The notes under the pieces were generated by a model that had not been told where the DNA came from, did no database searches, and saw only the letters and a list, made by a program, of their open reading frames with translations. From Bacillota bacterium (GTDB lineage Bacteria; Bacillota; UBA4882; UBA8346), in NCBI GenBank assembly GCA_023435225.1, contig JAEYRX010000012.1:159251-223250 (forward strand): 64,000 nt of DNA. The letters run 5' to 3'. This document shows, piece by piece, positions 35,858 to 44,935 of the stretch. Made by a program: the position numbers and the translations under genes. Position 1 is the stretch's first letter, and each line of letters starts with the position of its first letter.

Positions 35858-36736
35858 GTGGCGCTAAGTATGACGGGTTATGGCCGAGGAGTATGCTCAA
35901 AGTATGATTATTCGGTCACCATAGATTTAAAATCGGTCAACCACCGTTATCTGGAGTTTTATTTTAAAATTCCCAAAGCATACTCTTTTTTGGAAGATAA
36001 ACTACGGCGTGAAATATCAGCTAAAATCTCCCGCGGCAAAGTAGAAGTAACTTTAATAATCGAAAAACTTTCCCTTGAAGAAAACCGGGTTGAGTTAAAT
36101 AAATCATTAGTCGCTTCTTATTTAAAGGGTTTTCAAGAACTTAAGAATGAGTTTGCGATTGATGGGGAGTTAAAACTTTCAACCATAATATCGTTCCCGG
36201 ATATATTTAAAAATACCCAACCCGCTGAAGACCAGGAAAAATTGGTTCAAATTGCGGGAGAAGCGCTTCAACAAGCTATTAAGGCTCTAATTGAGACCAG
36301 AAAAACTGAAGGGGTGGGGTTGGCTAACGATATCCGGAATAAACTCCAGACTCTGGATGAGTATAGGCAAAGTCTGTTTGAGTATTCTCCTTCGGTTGTA
36401 CTTACTTATCAAGAAAAGCTAACCAAACGTATTCAGGAGTTGACTGGGGGAGTAGAACTGGACCCCGGCCGACTAGCAATGGAAGTAGCTATTTTTGCCG
36501 ACAAATCGGATATTAATGAAGAATTGGTCCGCCTGGAAAGTCATCTACAACAAATTTTACATATTTTAAAATTGGACGAGCCTATTGGTAGGAAGTTGGA
36601 TTTTATAATTCAAGAGCTTAACAGAGAGATTAACACTATTGGCTCCAAAGCCAATGATTTAAAAATTGCTCAAATTGTCATCAACTTCAAATCTGAACTG
36701 GAGAAAATCCGTGAGCAAATTCAAAATATTGAATAG
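35858..36736 (+). CDS. YicC/YloC-family endoribonuclease
   Basis: 292 residues, beginning LSMTGYGRG and ending with the family tail REINTIGSKANDLKIAQIV. YicC_N and DUF1732 domains lie in the expected order. Members are endoribonucleases. GTG 35858 follows AAAGGTAAC; an in-frame ATG at 35870 is the alternative but removes a conserved start. First gene of the remA-gmk-rpoZ run. Confidence 0.92.
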   Translation: MALSMTGYGRGVCSKYDYSVTIDLKSVNHRYLEFYFKIPKAYSFLEDKLRREISAKISRGKVEVTLIIEKLSLEENRVELNKSLVASYLKGFQELKNEFAIDGELKLSTIISFPDIFKNTQPAEDQEKLVQIAGEALQQAIKALIETRKTEGVGLANDIRNKLQTLDEYRQSLFEYSPSVVLTYQEKLTKRIQELTGGVELDPGRLAMEVAIFADKSDINEELVRLESHLQQILHILKLDEPIGRKLDFIIQELNREINTIGSKANDLKIAQIVINFKSELEKIREQIQNIE

Positions 36737-36751
36737 GAGGTGAAAATCAGT

Positions 36752-37066
36752 ATGGCGTTACCAAAATTATCACTGGAAGAAAAAAGAAGAGCTCTCAAAA
36801 AAGCTCAGGAGGTCAGAAGTAAAAGAGCAAAAATTCGTCAAAATCTTAAAAATGGAAAGACCACTATTAGAGAAGTATTGGCTAACATTAACGACGACGT
36901 GGTTGCCAAAATGAGAGTAGTTTACTTATTGGAGTCATTACCGCGTATCGGCAAAGTTAAAACCAAAAAGATTATGAATGATATCGGTATTGATGAGACC
37001 CGCCGTATTCAGGGACTCGGAAACCGCCAAAAACAAGCTCTAATTGAAAGACTTGGCAGTAATTAA
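36752..37066 (+). CDS. Integration host factor, actinobacterial-type (mIHF-like)
   Basis: 104 residues starting MALPKLSLEEKRRALKKA, then a helix-two-turn-helix with LLESLPRIGKVKTKKIMNDIGI and GLGNRQKQALIERL. This is the mIHF family, unrelated in sequence to HU/IHF. It bends DNA. ATG 36752 follows TAGGAGGTG; the GTG at 36740 overlaps the ribosome site and is rejected. The gene sits between yicC and remA as in several other Bacillota. Confidence 0.9.
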   Translation: MALPKLSLEEKRRALKKAQEVRSKRAKIRQNLKNGKTTIREVLANINDDVVAKMRVVYLLESLPRIGKVKTKKIMNDIGIDETRRIQGLGNRQKQALIERLGSN

Positions 37067-37089
37067 GAAGGGAGCCCTGAATTAATACT

Positions 37090-37356
37090 ATGGAAATTAA
37101 ACTTATCAACATCGGGTTTGGAAATATAGTTTCCGCCAACCGGATCATTGCTATTGTCAGCCCCGAATCCTCACCGATTAAAAGAATAATTCAAGAAAGC
37201 CGGGATAAGGGAATGTTAATCGACGCCACCTATGGGCGACGGACGAGAGCAGTTATTATAACCGACAGTGATCATGTTATTCTTTCAGCAGTCCAACCCG
37301 AAACAGTCGCTCACCGCTTAAATTCCAAAGATGCTCCGGTTGATCCCGAAGAGTAA
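37090..37356 (+). CDS. remA: RemA-like regulator (DUF370)
   Basis: 88 residues beginning MEIKLINIGFGNIVSANRII, with SPIKRIIQESRDKGMLIDATYGR and a closing HVILSA, all family signatures. In Bacillus RemA is a DNA-binding activator of matrix genes. The tight yicC-IHF-remA-gmk order is diagnostic. Confidence 0.95.
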   Translation: MEIKLINIGFGNIVSANRIIAIVSPESSPIKRIIQESRDKGMLIDATYGRRTRAVIITDSDHVILSAVQPETVAHRLNSKDAPVDPEE

Positions 37357-37369
37357 GGAGTAAACACCT

Positions 37370-37981
37370 ATGTCACGCGGTTTGTTGATTGTTGTCTCAG
37401 GTCCCTCCGGAGTTGGTAAAAACACGATAATTGCTAATTTGCTTAACCGGGCGCCAAACTTACAATATTCGATTTCAGCTACAACCCGGGCTCCTCGACC
37501 TAATGAGATAGATGGTCAACACTACTTTTTTTTATCGGAAGCTGAATTTACCAAACGGATAGAATCGGGCGCTTTTCTTGAGTGGGCAAAAGTTTATCAA
37601 CATTATTACGGAACTCCCAAACCTACTGTGGAAGAAAAGTTAAATGCAGGGATTGATTTAATACTCGATATTGATGTTCAAGGGGCAATTCAAGTAAAAA
37701 AATCACTGCCTGAAGCTATTTTAATTTTTCTTTCACCACCTTCAATAGAGGAGTTGAAAAGAAGGCTGATTGGTAGAAAAACGGAGCCAGAAGCGGAGAT
37801 CTTGGAACGCCTCCGGTATATCGAAACGGAATTTAAAGCTGTTTCGAATTATGATTATTTCATCGTAAACCAAGAAATAGACTTGACATGCGCCAAAATA
37901 GAAGGTATTATTCATGTTGAGAAATTTCGAGTTTGTCGCCAAGAACCAAATTTCTTGGATAAAATTTTAAATGGTGAATAA
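37370..37981 (+). CDS. gmk: Guanylate kinase
   Basis: 203 residues converting GMP and ATP to GDP. P-loop SGPSGVGKNTI at about 10-20 (the usual K-S/G-T is KN here), GMP-binding STTRxPRPxExDG seen as ATTRAPRPNEIDG and GAFLEWAKVY, with IDVQGAIQVK further on. The P-loop threonine position is asparagine-threonine, a conservative variant. ATG 37370 follows AAGGAGTAAACACCT. Confidence 0.95.
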   Translation: MSRGLLIVVSGPSGVGKNTIIANLLNRAPNLQYSISATTRAPRPNEIDGQHYFFLSEAEFTKRIESGAFLEWAKVYQHYYGTPKPTVEEKLNAGIDLILDIDVQGAIQVKKSLPEAILIFLSPPSIEELKRRLIGRKTEPEAEILERLRYIETEFKAVSNYDYFIVNQEIDLTCAKIEGIIHVEKFRVCRQEPNFLDKILNGE

Positions 37982-38113
37982 TCTAGAATTGCATTAAGTT
38001 GCAGCTAAAATTTACTTCTCACTTTTTGCTGATATGTTAATAAAGCAAACCTAATGTACTTTTCAGAAAATTATAGTGGAAGTGATTTTAGCAAATACTA
38101 AGGAGGGGAAAAT

Positions 38114-38317
38114 TTGATCTATCCGCCATTGGATGAACTTTTGTCGCATGTTGATAGCCGGTATACTTTGGTTACGGTAGCTGCCAAGCGGGCTCGGCGA
38201 ATTCTTGAAGAGGAACAATTAGACGGTGAAAAATCAATGAAAGCCGTCACTACTGCATTACAAGAAATTGATGAAGGTAAAATCAAAATAGAAAGAACCA
38301 AAACCGGAATTAAATAA
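38114..38317 (+). CDS. rpoZ: RNA polymerase omega subunit
   Basis: 67 residues with YPPLDELLSHVDSRYTLVTV and AAKRARRILEE, the omega core motifs. It stabilises the RNA polymerase beta' subunit. TTG 38114 follows AAGGAGGGG. The gene normally next in this cluster, coaBC, is missing; a terminator and repeats occur instead. Confidence 0.93.
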   Translation: MIYPPLDELLSHVDSRYTLVTVAAKRARRILEEEQLDGEKSMKAVTTALQEIDEGKIKIERTKTGIK

Positions 38318-38333
38318 CTAATTCAAGTCTTTC

Positions 38334-38370
38334 TCAAATCTCAGAGCTTGTTCCTCTGAGATTTTTGTTT
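38334..38370 (+). terminator. Terminator after rpoZ
   Basis: AAATCTCAGAG ... CTCTGAGATTTTTG, an 11-bp stem with T tract. Confidence 0.88.
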
Positions 38371-38400
38371 TACAATTATGATATAAAGCCTTAAATAATA

Positions 38401-38466
38401 ATTAACCACGAAAGGCACGAAACACACAAAAATTAATTAAAGCTTTTTTCGTGCCTTTCGTGGTGC
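38401..38466. repeat. Inverted repeat ACCACGAAAGGCACGAAA
   Basis: ACCACGAAAGGCACGAAA and TTCGTGCCTTTCGTGGT form arms of 17-18 bp around an AT-rich core. Similar GTG-rich intergenic motifs occur in many environmental genomes. Confidence 0.8.
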
Positions 38467-38536
38467 AAACCTTATGATTATAGATGATGACTAAAGCTGG
38501 AATTTTGTTTACTTTCTGAGGTTTTATTTAAAACTA

Positions 38537-38637
38537 AAAGCAGATCCCTCGCCCTTCAAAAGGGTAACCACCATCCTTCGCGGCCAAATTTTAAGGATTG
38601 CGAAGCCAAACAAATACCCTTTAAGGGATAGGGTCGC
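38537..38637. repeat. Palindromic repeat family C, copy 3
   Basis: Ends AAAAGCAGATCCCTCGCCC and GGGATAGGGTC, internal ACCACCATCCT shared with 9692-9796. Confidence 0.88.
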
Positions 38638-38686
38638 ACTTAATAATTTTCATCATAAAATTTTAATTAATAATAGGTGTAACCCA

Positions 38687-41140
38687 ATGGAACCCAAAAT
38701 TGCTAAAGTGCTGGTGGCTTCACAAGCCCAAAATCTGGACCGTCTTTTTGATTACCAAATACCGGAAAACATCTGCGGCTCAATTAGTATTGGGGCCAGA
38801 GTTGTTATTTCGTTTCAAAACCGTCCCAACCTTGGCTATGTTTGGGAACTAACCGAAACTTCAGAATATCAAGATTTAAAAGCGGTGCAGGAAGTCTTGG
38901 ACAACCCGCCGTTAATCGGAAGAGCGCAATATGAATTGATTAATTGGTTGGCTGAATATTACTTTTGCAGCCGGGTTGAAGTTATTAAATTATGCTTACC
39001 GCCAGGCGCCAATCTTTCCCGGGAAAGAACCTTTGATATTACAGTTGAACCGGGAGATTTACCCGGAGTTTTAGAAGTTTATTTTACCGCGGAGGAAATT
39101 GCTAAAACTACTAAACTAATTCTGACAGGGCAAAAAACCAACTGGAGCGAATCACAATGGCGGAAAAAATTTGCCGAATCGCCTCAACTTTTTGAATATT
39201 TGGTAAAAAATAAAGTATTAGTACCAACTTATAAATTAGCCAAATCAAAGACCAGGGCTAAAACCAACCGGATATTTAGGTGGAATGCAGATGAAACACC
39301 GGAACGGAGTGAGGCCGGCCGACGAATTCAAATGATTCTAGCGGAAAATTCCAATGGAATGACTGCTGCGGAAATATGCGCTACAGCCGAGGTGAGTTCA
39401 TCAGTTTTAAAGCGGTTATTAAAAGAAGGCAAAATTGAATGTACTGAAATAATCGAGGAAAGGACTCCAATAGGTTTAACTGAGCAAGTCAATACCAGAT
39501 TGATTAACCTAAACAGTGAACAAGAAAGGATTTATCAGAATTTATTAAAAGGAAGTTCCGGCCGAAAATATCTACTGCATGGGGTTACCGGTAGTGGAAA
39601 AACGGAAATTTATTTTGAAGCTGCAGCGAAAGTAATTAATGAAGGTGGACAAGTATTATATTTAGTCCCGGAAATTGCTTTAACCCCGCAAACCCTGGAA
39701 CGGGCCCGGAATAGGTTTGGAGATCAAGTAGCTTTATTACACAGCAATATGTCCGATGGAGAGAGGTTTGATCAATGGTTCCGGGTAAAAAACGGGCTGG
39801 CCAGATTTGTGTTGGGCGCCCGCTCCGCAGTTTTTGCTCCTTTTGATAAATTAGGACTAATAATTATTGATGAAGAACATGAAACTACCTATAAACAAGA
39901 AGAAAATCCCCGTTATCATATACGACAGGTAGTAGAGAAATTAGCTACGTTAACTGGGGCTAAAGTTATTTTTGGAAGCGCTACTCCTTCAATAGAGACT
40001 TTTTTTAAGGCTCAAACCGGCAATTATGATTATTTGCAATTAAATCAACGTTATAACCGGAACCCTTTACCCGAAGTTTCTATTGTTGATATGCGGGAGG
40101 AACTTAAAAACGGTAATAAAAATATTTTAAGCAGTACTCTCTATAAATCCATTACTGAAAGTTTGGCCAATCAGGAACAGATTATCTTACTATTAAACAG
40201 GCGCGGTCATTCCACTTTTATTCTTTGCCGGGATTGCGGTCGGAGTTTAAAGTGTCCTGCTTGTGATGTAGCTTTGACCTATCATTTAACCGAAAAAAAT
40301 TTGCGGTGTCATTATTGCGACTACCGACAACCGGTTCCTAATACTTGTCCACAATGCGGCAGCGTTCGCATCAAATATTTTGGGCATGGAACTCAAAAAT
40401 TAGAGGAAGAATTGGCGAATAACTTCCCGGTAGCGCGAATAATTAGAATGGATGTCGATTCTACTTCCAAAAAAGGATCTCATCATCAGATATACCGGCA
40501 ACTTACTTCCGGATCAGTTGATATTTTATTAGGAACGCAAATGATCGCTAAAGGACTAGACTTGCCCAAGGTAACTTTAGTGGGAGTAATTTCAGCCGAT
40601 TCGACTTTAAATATTCCTGATTTCCGGGCGGCTGAAAGAACATTTCAGCTGTTGACCCAGGTAGCCGGAAGAGCCGGACGCGGTCAGAAGATAGGAAAGG
40701 TAATTTTTCAGAGCTATGATCCTGAGCATTATTCTCTAAGGTTCGCTAAAGAACATGATTATCATAATTTTTATCAGGAAGAGATTAACCACCGGGAACA
40801 ATTGGGCTATCCGCCATACTCGGAATTGGTGCGGATTGGCTTTACCGGGTTGAACCATCAAAAAGTAAGTACGGCCGCTCACCAATTTTACCGAATTGTT
40901 AAATCTATTCAACAAACTCTTGCCGATTCTAATAATCCGGCGTATTATATAGAAGTACTGGGACCGGGACCAACTTTGATTCCCAAGGTCCAAAATAAAT
41001 TCCGTTGGCAGTTGTTAATGAAGAGTAATCATCAGCCTTGGCTGGAGCAATTAGTTACTGAAGCCTGGGCTAAATACCAATCAGTAAAACAACCGGATGT
41101 AAAAGTAATAAAAGACCGGAACCCTTATTTGGTGGTATAA
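38687..41140 (+). CDS. priA: Primosomal protein N' (PriA helicase)
   Basis: 817 residues. N-terminal DNA-binding part, a winged-helix-like middle insert, Walker A GVTGSGKTE (about residue 299), DEEH box IIDEEHE, and a double zinc-binding cluster of eight cysteines at about 515-560 (CRDCGRSLKCPACD ... CHYCDY ... CPQCGS). The C-terminal helicase part has GTQMIAKGLD and QVAGRAGRG. It restarts stalled replication forks. ATG 38687 has only a weak AGGTG site. Cluster neighbours def and fmt follow. Confidence 0.96.
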   Translation: MEPKIAKVLVASQAQNLDRLFDYQIPENICGSISIGARVVISFQNRPNLGYVWELTETSEYQDLKAVQEVLDNPPLIGRAQYELINWLAEYYFCSRVEVIKLCLPPGANLSRERTFDITVEPGDLPGVLEVYFTAEEIAKTTKLILTGQKTNWSESQWRKKFAESPQLFEYLVKNKVLVPTYKLAKSKTRAKTNRIFRWNADETPERSEAGRRIQMILAENSNGMTAAEICATAEVSSSVLKRLLKEGKIECTEIIEERTPIGLTEQVNTRLINLNSEQERIYQNLLKGSSGRKYLLHGVTGSGKTEIYFEAAAKVINEGGQVLYLVPEIALTPQTLERARNRFGDQVALLHSNMSDGERFDQWFRVKNGLARFVLGARSAVFAPFDKLGLIIIDEEHETTYKQEENPRYHIRQVVEKLATLTGAKVIFGSATPSIETFFKAQTGNYDYLQLNQRYNRNPLPEVSIVDMREELKNGNKNILSSTLYKSITESLANQEQIILLLNRRGHSTFILCRDCGRSLKCPACDVALTYHLTEKNLRCHYCDYRQPVPNTCPQCGSVRIKYFGHGTQKLEEELANNFPVARIIRMDVDSTSKKGSHHQIYRQLTSGSVDILLGTQMIAKGLDLPKVTLVGVISADSTLNIPDFRAAERTFQLLTQVAGRAGRGQKIGKVIFQSYDPEHYSLRFAKEHDYHNFYQEEINHREQLGYPPYSELVRIGFTGLNHQKVSTAAHQFYRIVKSIQQTLADSNNPAYYIEVLGPGPTLIPKVQNKFRWQLLMKSNHQPWLEQLVTEAWAKYQSVKQPDVKVIKDRNPYLVV

Positions 41141-41180
41141 TTAAACTTACCATCATGACTATAGATACGAGGTGTTTAAT

Positions 41181-41618
41181 TTGGCAGTAATAAAGATAAT
41201 TACCCTGGAAGATCCGGTTTTAAGGCAAAAATCCAAGGAAATAACTAAAATTACTAAAAAACTCCGTTATTTAGCCAAAGATATGTTGGAAACAATGTAT
41301 GAGGCTAAAGGGGTAGGATTAGCCGCTCCTCAAGTCGGAGTATTGGAACGATTAGTGGTAATTGATATTGGAGAAGGTCCATTAGTTCTAATCAACCCGA
41401 AAATTATAGCCCGAGAGGGAGAAAATAGAGACTCTGAAGGGTGTTTGTCGATACCCGGACGTAATGAATATGTTACCAGAGCCGAGCAAGTGAGTGTTTC
41501 TTATATTAATATGAACGGAAAGAAAGTAACTATAACCGGTCATGGCCTGCTGGCCAGAGCCTTGCAACATGAAATCGATCATTTGGATGGGATATTGTTT
41601 ATTGATTACTGCAATTAG
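41181..41618 (+). CDS. def: Peptide deformylase
   Basis: 145 residues. All three family motifs are present: GVGLAAPQVG, EGCLSIPG and LQHEIDHLDG, giving Cys and two His metal ligands. TTG 41181, 6 bp after GAGGTG, is preferred over GTG 41172, which overlaps the site. It removes the N-formyl group added through Fmt, the next gene. Confidence 0.96.
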   Translation: MAVIKIITLEDPVLRQKSKEITKITKKLRYLAKDMLETMYEAKGVGLAAPQVGVLERLVVIDIGEGPLVLINPKIIAREGENRDSEGCLSIPGRNEYVTRAEQVSVSYINMNGKKVTITGHGLLARALQHEIDHLDGILFIDYCN

Positions 41619-41635
41619 TATAGAAGAATACAGAA

Positions 41636-41790
41636 TATAGAAGCCAGAATCCAGAAGATTTTACAGTAGTAGTCGTCCACGCCAGCTTCTACTACGCACT
41701 TGAAATTATGAAATAAAAGCTGTAGGAGACTTAAATTTTTAGCTTGAAGATTTTCTTCCGGCTTCTGGATTCTTGATTTTGACTTCGCTT
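41636..41790. repeat. Inverted repeat with a family E insert
   Basis: AGAAGCCAGAATCCAGAAGA on the left and TCTTCCGGCTTCTGGATTCT on the right are imperfect inverted copies. Inside, 41664-41708 carries the same 45-bp segment (GTAGTCGTCCACGCCAGCTT) as 32376-32422. Confidence 0.7.
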
Positions 41791-41814
41791 TTTTTAATGA
41801 ATAGGAGATAATGA

Positions 41815-42762
41815 ATGCGGATTTTATTCATGGGAACTCCGGAGTTTGCCCGGGTTAGTCTAAAATACATAATTGAAGCGGGATTTGAGGTTATTGGTGT
41901 CGTATCTCAACCGGATCGGCCTAAAGGCCGAGGGATGGAACTCCAATCCTCCGAAGTCAAGCTGTTGGCGTTGGAACATCAGCTCCCGGTCTGGCAACCG
42001 GAGAAAGTGGATACTACCGAATTTGTAGATTTATTTCAAAAGCTTAAACCGGACTTGGTAGTGGTGGTGGCTTTCGGACAAAAAATTCCTTCGAAAATTC
42101 TTTTTGGCGCCAAATATGGGTGTATAAACGTTCACGGCTCGTTATTACCCAAATATCGAGGGGCGGCTCCCATTCAGTGTTGCCTTTTAAACGGAGATTG
42201 CCGGACTGGAATTACTACCATGTATATGGACGAGGGTTGGGACACCGGTGATATTATTTATCAGGAATCTTTAGAGATCCATCCTAATGAGAATTTTGGT
42301 ACTCTTTATACCCGTCTGGCTGAACTCGGCGGGGAATTACTGGTTAAAACTATTAAAGATATCGAAAAGGGAGTTGCGCCCCGGATAAAACAAAATAATG
42401 AATTCGCCTGCCTTGCTCCGAAAATAAAGCCGGAGTTACAACAGATTGACTGGAATCAGTCGGCTCAAATGATCCATAATTTAATTCGTACTTGTAATCC
42501 GGTACCCGGGGCGGAAACTTTTTTTAGCCAGGAGCGTTTAAAGATATTAGAAACCCGACTGTTGGATGAATTACCAATTTCAGATATTCAAAATAATCCG
42601 GGAACAATTTTACAAGTTATCAAAAAACAAGGTATTGTAATTGCTACCGGAGACAGCGCTTTATTAATAACTAAAGTACAGCCGGCGGGAAAAAAACCCA
42701 TGTCAGCTCTGGATTATGCCAATGGTAGATCTTTAAAATCAGGTATGGTTTTTGGAAAATAG
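41815..42762 (+). CDS. fmt: Methionyl-tRNA formyltransferase
   Basis: 315 residues. The formyl-transfer domain has LFMGTPEFA at the start, VSQPDRPKGRG, the catalytic NVHGSLLPKYRGAAPIQ and the DTGDI loop. A C-terminal OB-like domain follows. It formylates initiator Met-tRNA. AGGAGA precedes ATG 41815. Confidence 0.96.
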   Translation: MRILFMGTPEFARVSLKYIIEAGFEVIGVVSQPDRPKGRGMELQSSEVKLLALEHQLPVWQPEKVDTTEFVDLFQKLKPDLVVVVAFGQKIPSKILFGAKYGCINVHGSLLPKYRGAAPIQCCLLNGDCRTGITTMYMDEGWDTGDIIYQESLEIHPNENFGTLYTRLAELGGELLVKTIKDIEKGVAPRIKQNNEFACLAPKIKPELQQIDWNQSAQMIHNLIRTCNPVPGAETFFSQERLKILETRLLDELPISDIQNNPGTILQVIKKQGIVIATGDSALLITKVQPAGKKPMSALDYANGRSLKSGMVFGK

Positions 42763-42894
42763 GCAACAGGTATGTTAGTTGTCCTTTGTATGAATAAAAG
42801 GGTGAATAGCAAAAAAAACTAAACTTTGAACCTTGAACTTTCAACTATTTATCATTGAACTTATTATTCAGTTTTAATTAAGGAGGTTATGAAG

Positions 42895-43581
42895 ATGTAT
42901 TTCGATTGGACATTTTTCTTACTAATTCCGGCTTTTATTTTAACGATTTATGCCCAGTTTAAAGTTCGTTCTACATTTAATAAATACCTGGAGGTACCGG
43001 CTGCGTCGGGAAGGACCGGCGCTCAAGTAGCCCGTGATCTTTTAGATCATAATAATCTACATGATGTACCGGTGGAATTAACTCCGGAGACCTTATCCGA
43101 TCATTATGATCCTCGCTCCCGGGTATTGCGTCTTTCTCCCGAAGTTTATCACGGTCGTTCCTTGGCCTCATTAGGAGTAGCCGCCCATGAGACCGGGCAT
43201 GCGGTGCAACATGCTCATGCTTATGTACCGCTAAACTTACGAAATAGTATTTTTCCCATTGCCAGCTTCGGCTCGAACCTTGGATATATTTTATTTTTTA
43301 TCGGTTTTATCTTCGGCGGCAACATGTTTTTAATTGATTTGGGAATCATTTTATTTAGTTTCTTCGTATTTTTTACGGTTCTAACTCTACCGGTAGAATT
43401 TAACGCTAGTAGCCGGGCTTTAGTTATGTTAACCAATGGCGGGTATCTGATGCGTGGTCAAGAGGAATCGGGAGCCAGAAAAGTTTTGGGAGCCGCAGCT
43501 TTAACTTATTTAGCAGCCGCTGCAATGGCGATAATACAATTAATCCGGATGTTATTACTCCGGGGAAGCCGTGATGAATAA
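42895..43581 (+). CDS. YugP-type membrane zinc metallopeptidase
   Basis: 228 residues with three to four membrane helices (about 5-23, 110-150, 200-220). The zinc motif HETGH (in AAHETGHAVQHAHAY, about 99-103) and a downstream Glu region EFNAS fit the neutral zinc metallopeptidase 2 (YugP) family. ATG 42895, 8 bp from AGGAGG, is chosen over ATG 42889. The stop overlaps the next gene by 11 bp. Substrate unknown; its place between fmt and rsmB is conserved in Bacillota. Confidence 0.92.
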   Translation: MYFDWTFFLLIPAFILTIYAQFKVRSTFNKYLEVPAASGRTGAQVARDLLDHNNLHDVPVELTPETLSDHYDPRSRVLRLSPEVYHGRSLASLGVAAHETGHAVQHAHAYVPLNLRNSIFPIASFGSNLGYILFFIGFIFGGNMFLIDLGIILFSFFVFFTVLTLPVEFNASSRALVMLTNGGYLMRGQEESGARKVLGAAALTYLAAAAMAIIQLIRMLLLRGSRDE

Positions 43582-44935
43582 ACCTAACGGACGGCAATTA
43601 GCCCAATTTGTATTGGACCGGATTGAACAACGGTCTTCATATATTAATCTGGCTTTGCCGGAAATATTCCGGGAATATGAGCAAACCGACCGGCGGGAGA
43701 GGGCTTTCTGTACCGAATTGGTGTATGGTGTATACCGTCATCTGATGAAAATAGATTATTTTTTAGGACGGCTACTTTGCCGTCCTTTAGCATCATTGAA
43801 AATTACGGTTAAGAATGTGTTGCGGATAGCTCTGTATCAATTAATCTGTTTACCGGAGATACCGGAACGGGCGGTAATATATACTGCGGTTGAACAGGTG
43901 AAGAATTCCCGGTATCAAGGGTTGGCCCCATTGGTTAATGGGGTTCTTCGGGCTTATTTGCGGAACAAAGACAGTTTAAAAGTTCCAGATGATATAAATT
44001 TCCTGGAGTATCTGGCCATAGAATACTCTCACCCTCAATGGCTGGTTGAACGATGGTTCCAACGTTTTGGCCCGGAAATAACCGAGGAGATTATAAAAAC
44101 TAATAATCGACAACCACCATTAACATTGCGAGTAAATCAGCACTTGACCACTATCCCCATGGTATTAGCGGAATTGGAAAACCAAGAGGTACGGATTTCA
44201 CCTGGGCTCATATTGCCGGAAGCTTTTAATATCGGAGCAATGCCTGGTCCGATAGAAGAGTTGCCCGCCTTCGCTGCCGGTAAGGTTTTTATTCAAGATG
44301 AAAGCTCCATGTTGGTGGCTCACTTATTAAATCCGGTACCGGGTGAAACCATAATAGATCTCTGTGCAGCGCCCGGTGGAAAAAGCACTCATATGGCCGA
44401 GTTGATGCAGAATAAAGGGAAGATTATCAGTGTAGATGATTATGACCATAAAATAAAGTTGATTAATGAAAACGCCAAAAGGCTGCAATTATCTTGTATC
44501 GAAGCCAGGTTAGGCGATGCCCGTAACTTTGAGCTTTCCAATAATGATGTTGTCGATGCGGTTTTAGTTGATGCTCCGTGCACTGGAACAGGTGTCTTAA
44601 GAAGAAGAGTTGATGCCCGCTACCGGCGGAAACCGGAAGATATCTCTAAATTAGTAGAGATTCAGCGAGAGATACTCCATCAGGCTGTGAAACTGGTTCG
44701 TCCCGGAGGACGATTGATCTATAGTACCTGTACCCTTGAACCGGAAGAAGATCAAGAACAAGTACAATGGTTTTTGGAGAATCATCCGGAATTTGAGTTA
44801 GCCGATTACCGGTCTTATTTGCCCAAAGAAGTTGAAAAATATGCAATTAATTCCGCTGAAAAGTGGCTGACGATATTGCCAATACCAAATGGTGGCGACG
44901 GCTTTTTTATGTGCCGGCTGGAGAAAACCCGATGA
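43571..44935 (+). CDS. rsmB: 16S rRNA m5C967 methyltransferase RsmB/Sun
   Basis: 454 residues with an N-terminal NusB-like domain (about 5-135) and a C-terminal methyltransferase. SAM binding is at CAAPGGKSTHMAEL, and the catalytic cysteines are in DAPCTGTGVLRR and YSTCTLEPEEDQ. The start is GTG 43571 or ATG 43574, overlapping the preceding gene. The 3' end overlaps the convergent apgM gene by 29 bp. The genes that usually follow (rlmN, prpC, prkC) are not here. Confidence 0.95.
   Translation: MMNKPNGRQLAQFVLDRIEQRSSYINLALPEIFREYEQTDRRERAFCTELVYGVYRHLMKIDYFLGRLLCRPLASLKITVKNVLRIALYQLICLPEIPERAVIYTAVEQVKNSRYQGLAPLVNGVLRAYLRNKDSLKVPDDINFLEYLAIEYSHPQWLVERWFQRFGPEITEEIIKTNNRQPPLTLRVNQHLTTIPMVLAELENQEVRISPGLILPEAFNIGAMPGPIEELPAFAAGKVFIQDESSMLVAHLLNPVPGETIIDLCAAPGGKSTHMAELMQNKGKIISVDDYDHKIKLINENAKRLQLSCIEARLGDARNFELSNNDVVDAVLVDAPCTGTGVLRRRVDARYRRKPEDISKLVEIQREILHQAVKLVRPGGRLIYSTCTLEPEEDQEQVQWFLENHPEFELADYRSYLPKEVEKYAINSAEKWLTILPIPNGGDGFFMCRLEKTR

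Noticed and set aside
36740..36751. GTG start for the IHF-like gene
   Set aside because: It overlaps the AGGAGGTG ribosome site; ATG 36752 restores the family N terminus.
37370..37981. Inactive guanylate kinase because of the unusual P-loop GKN
   Set aside because: Lysine and threonine of the P-loop are present and all other motifs are intact, so I keep it as active.
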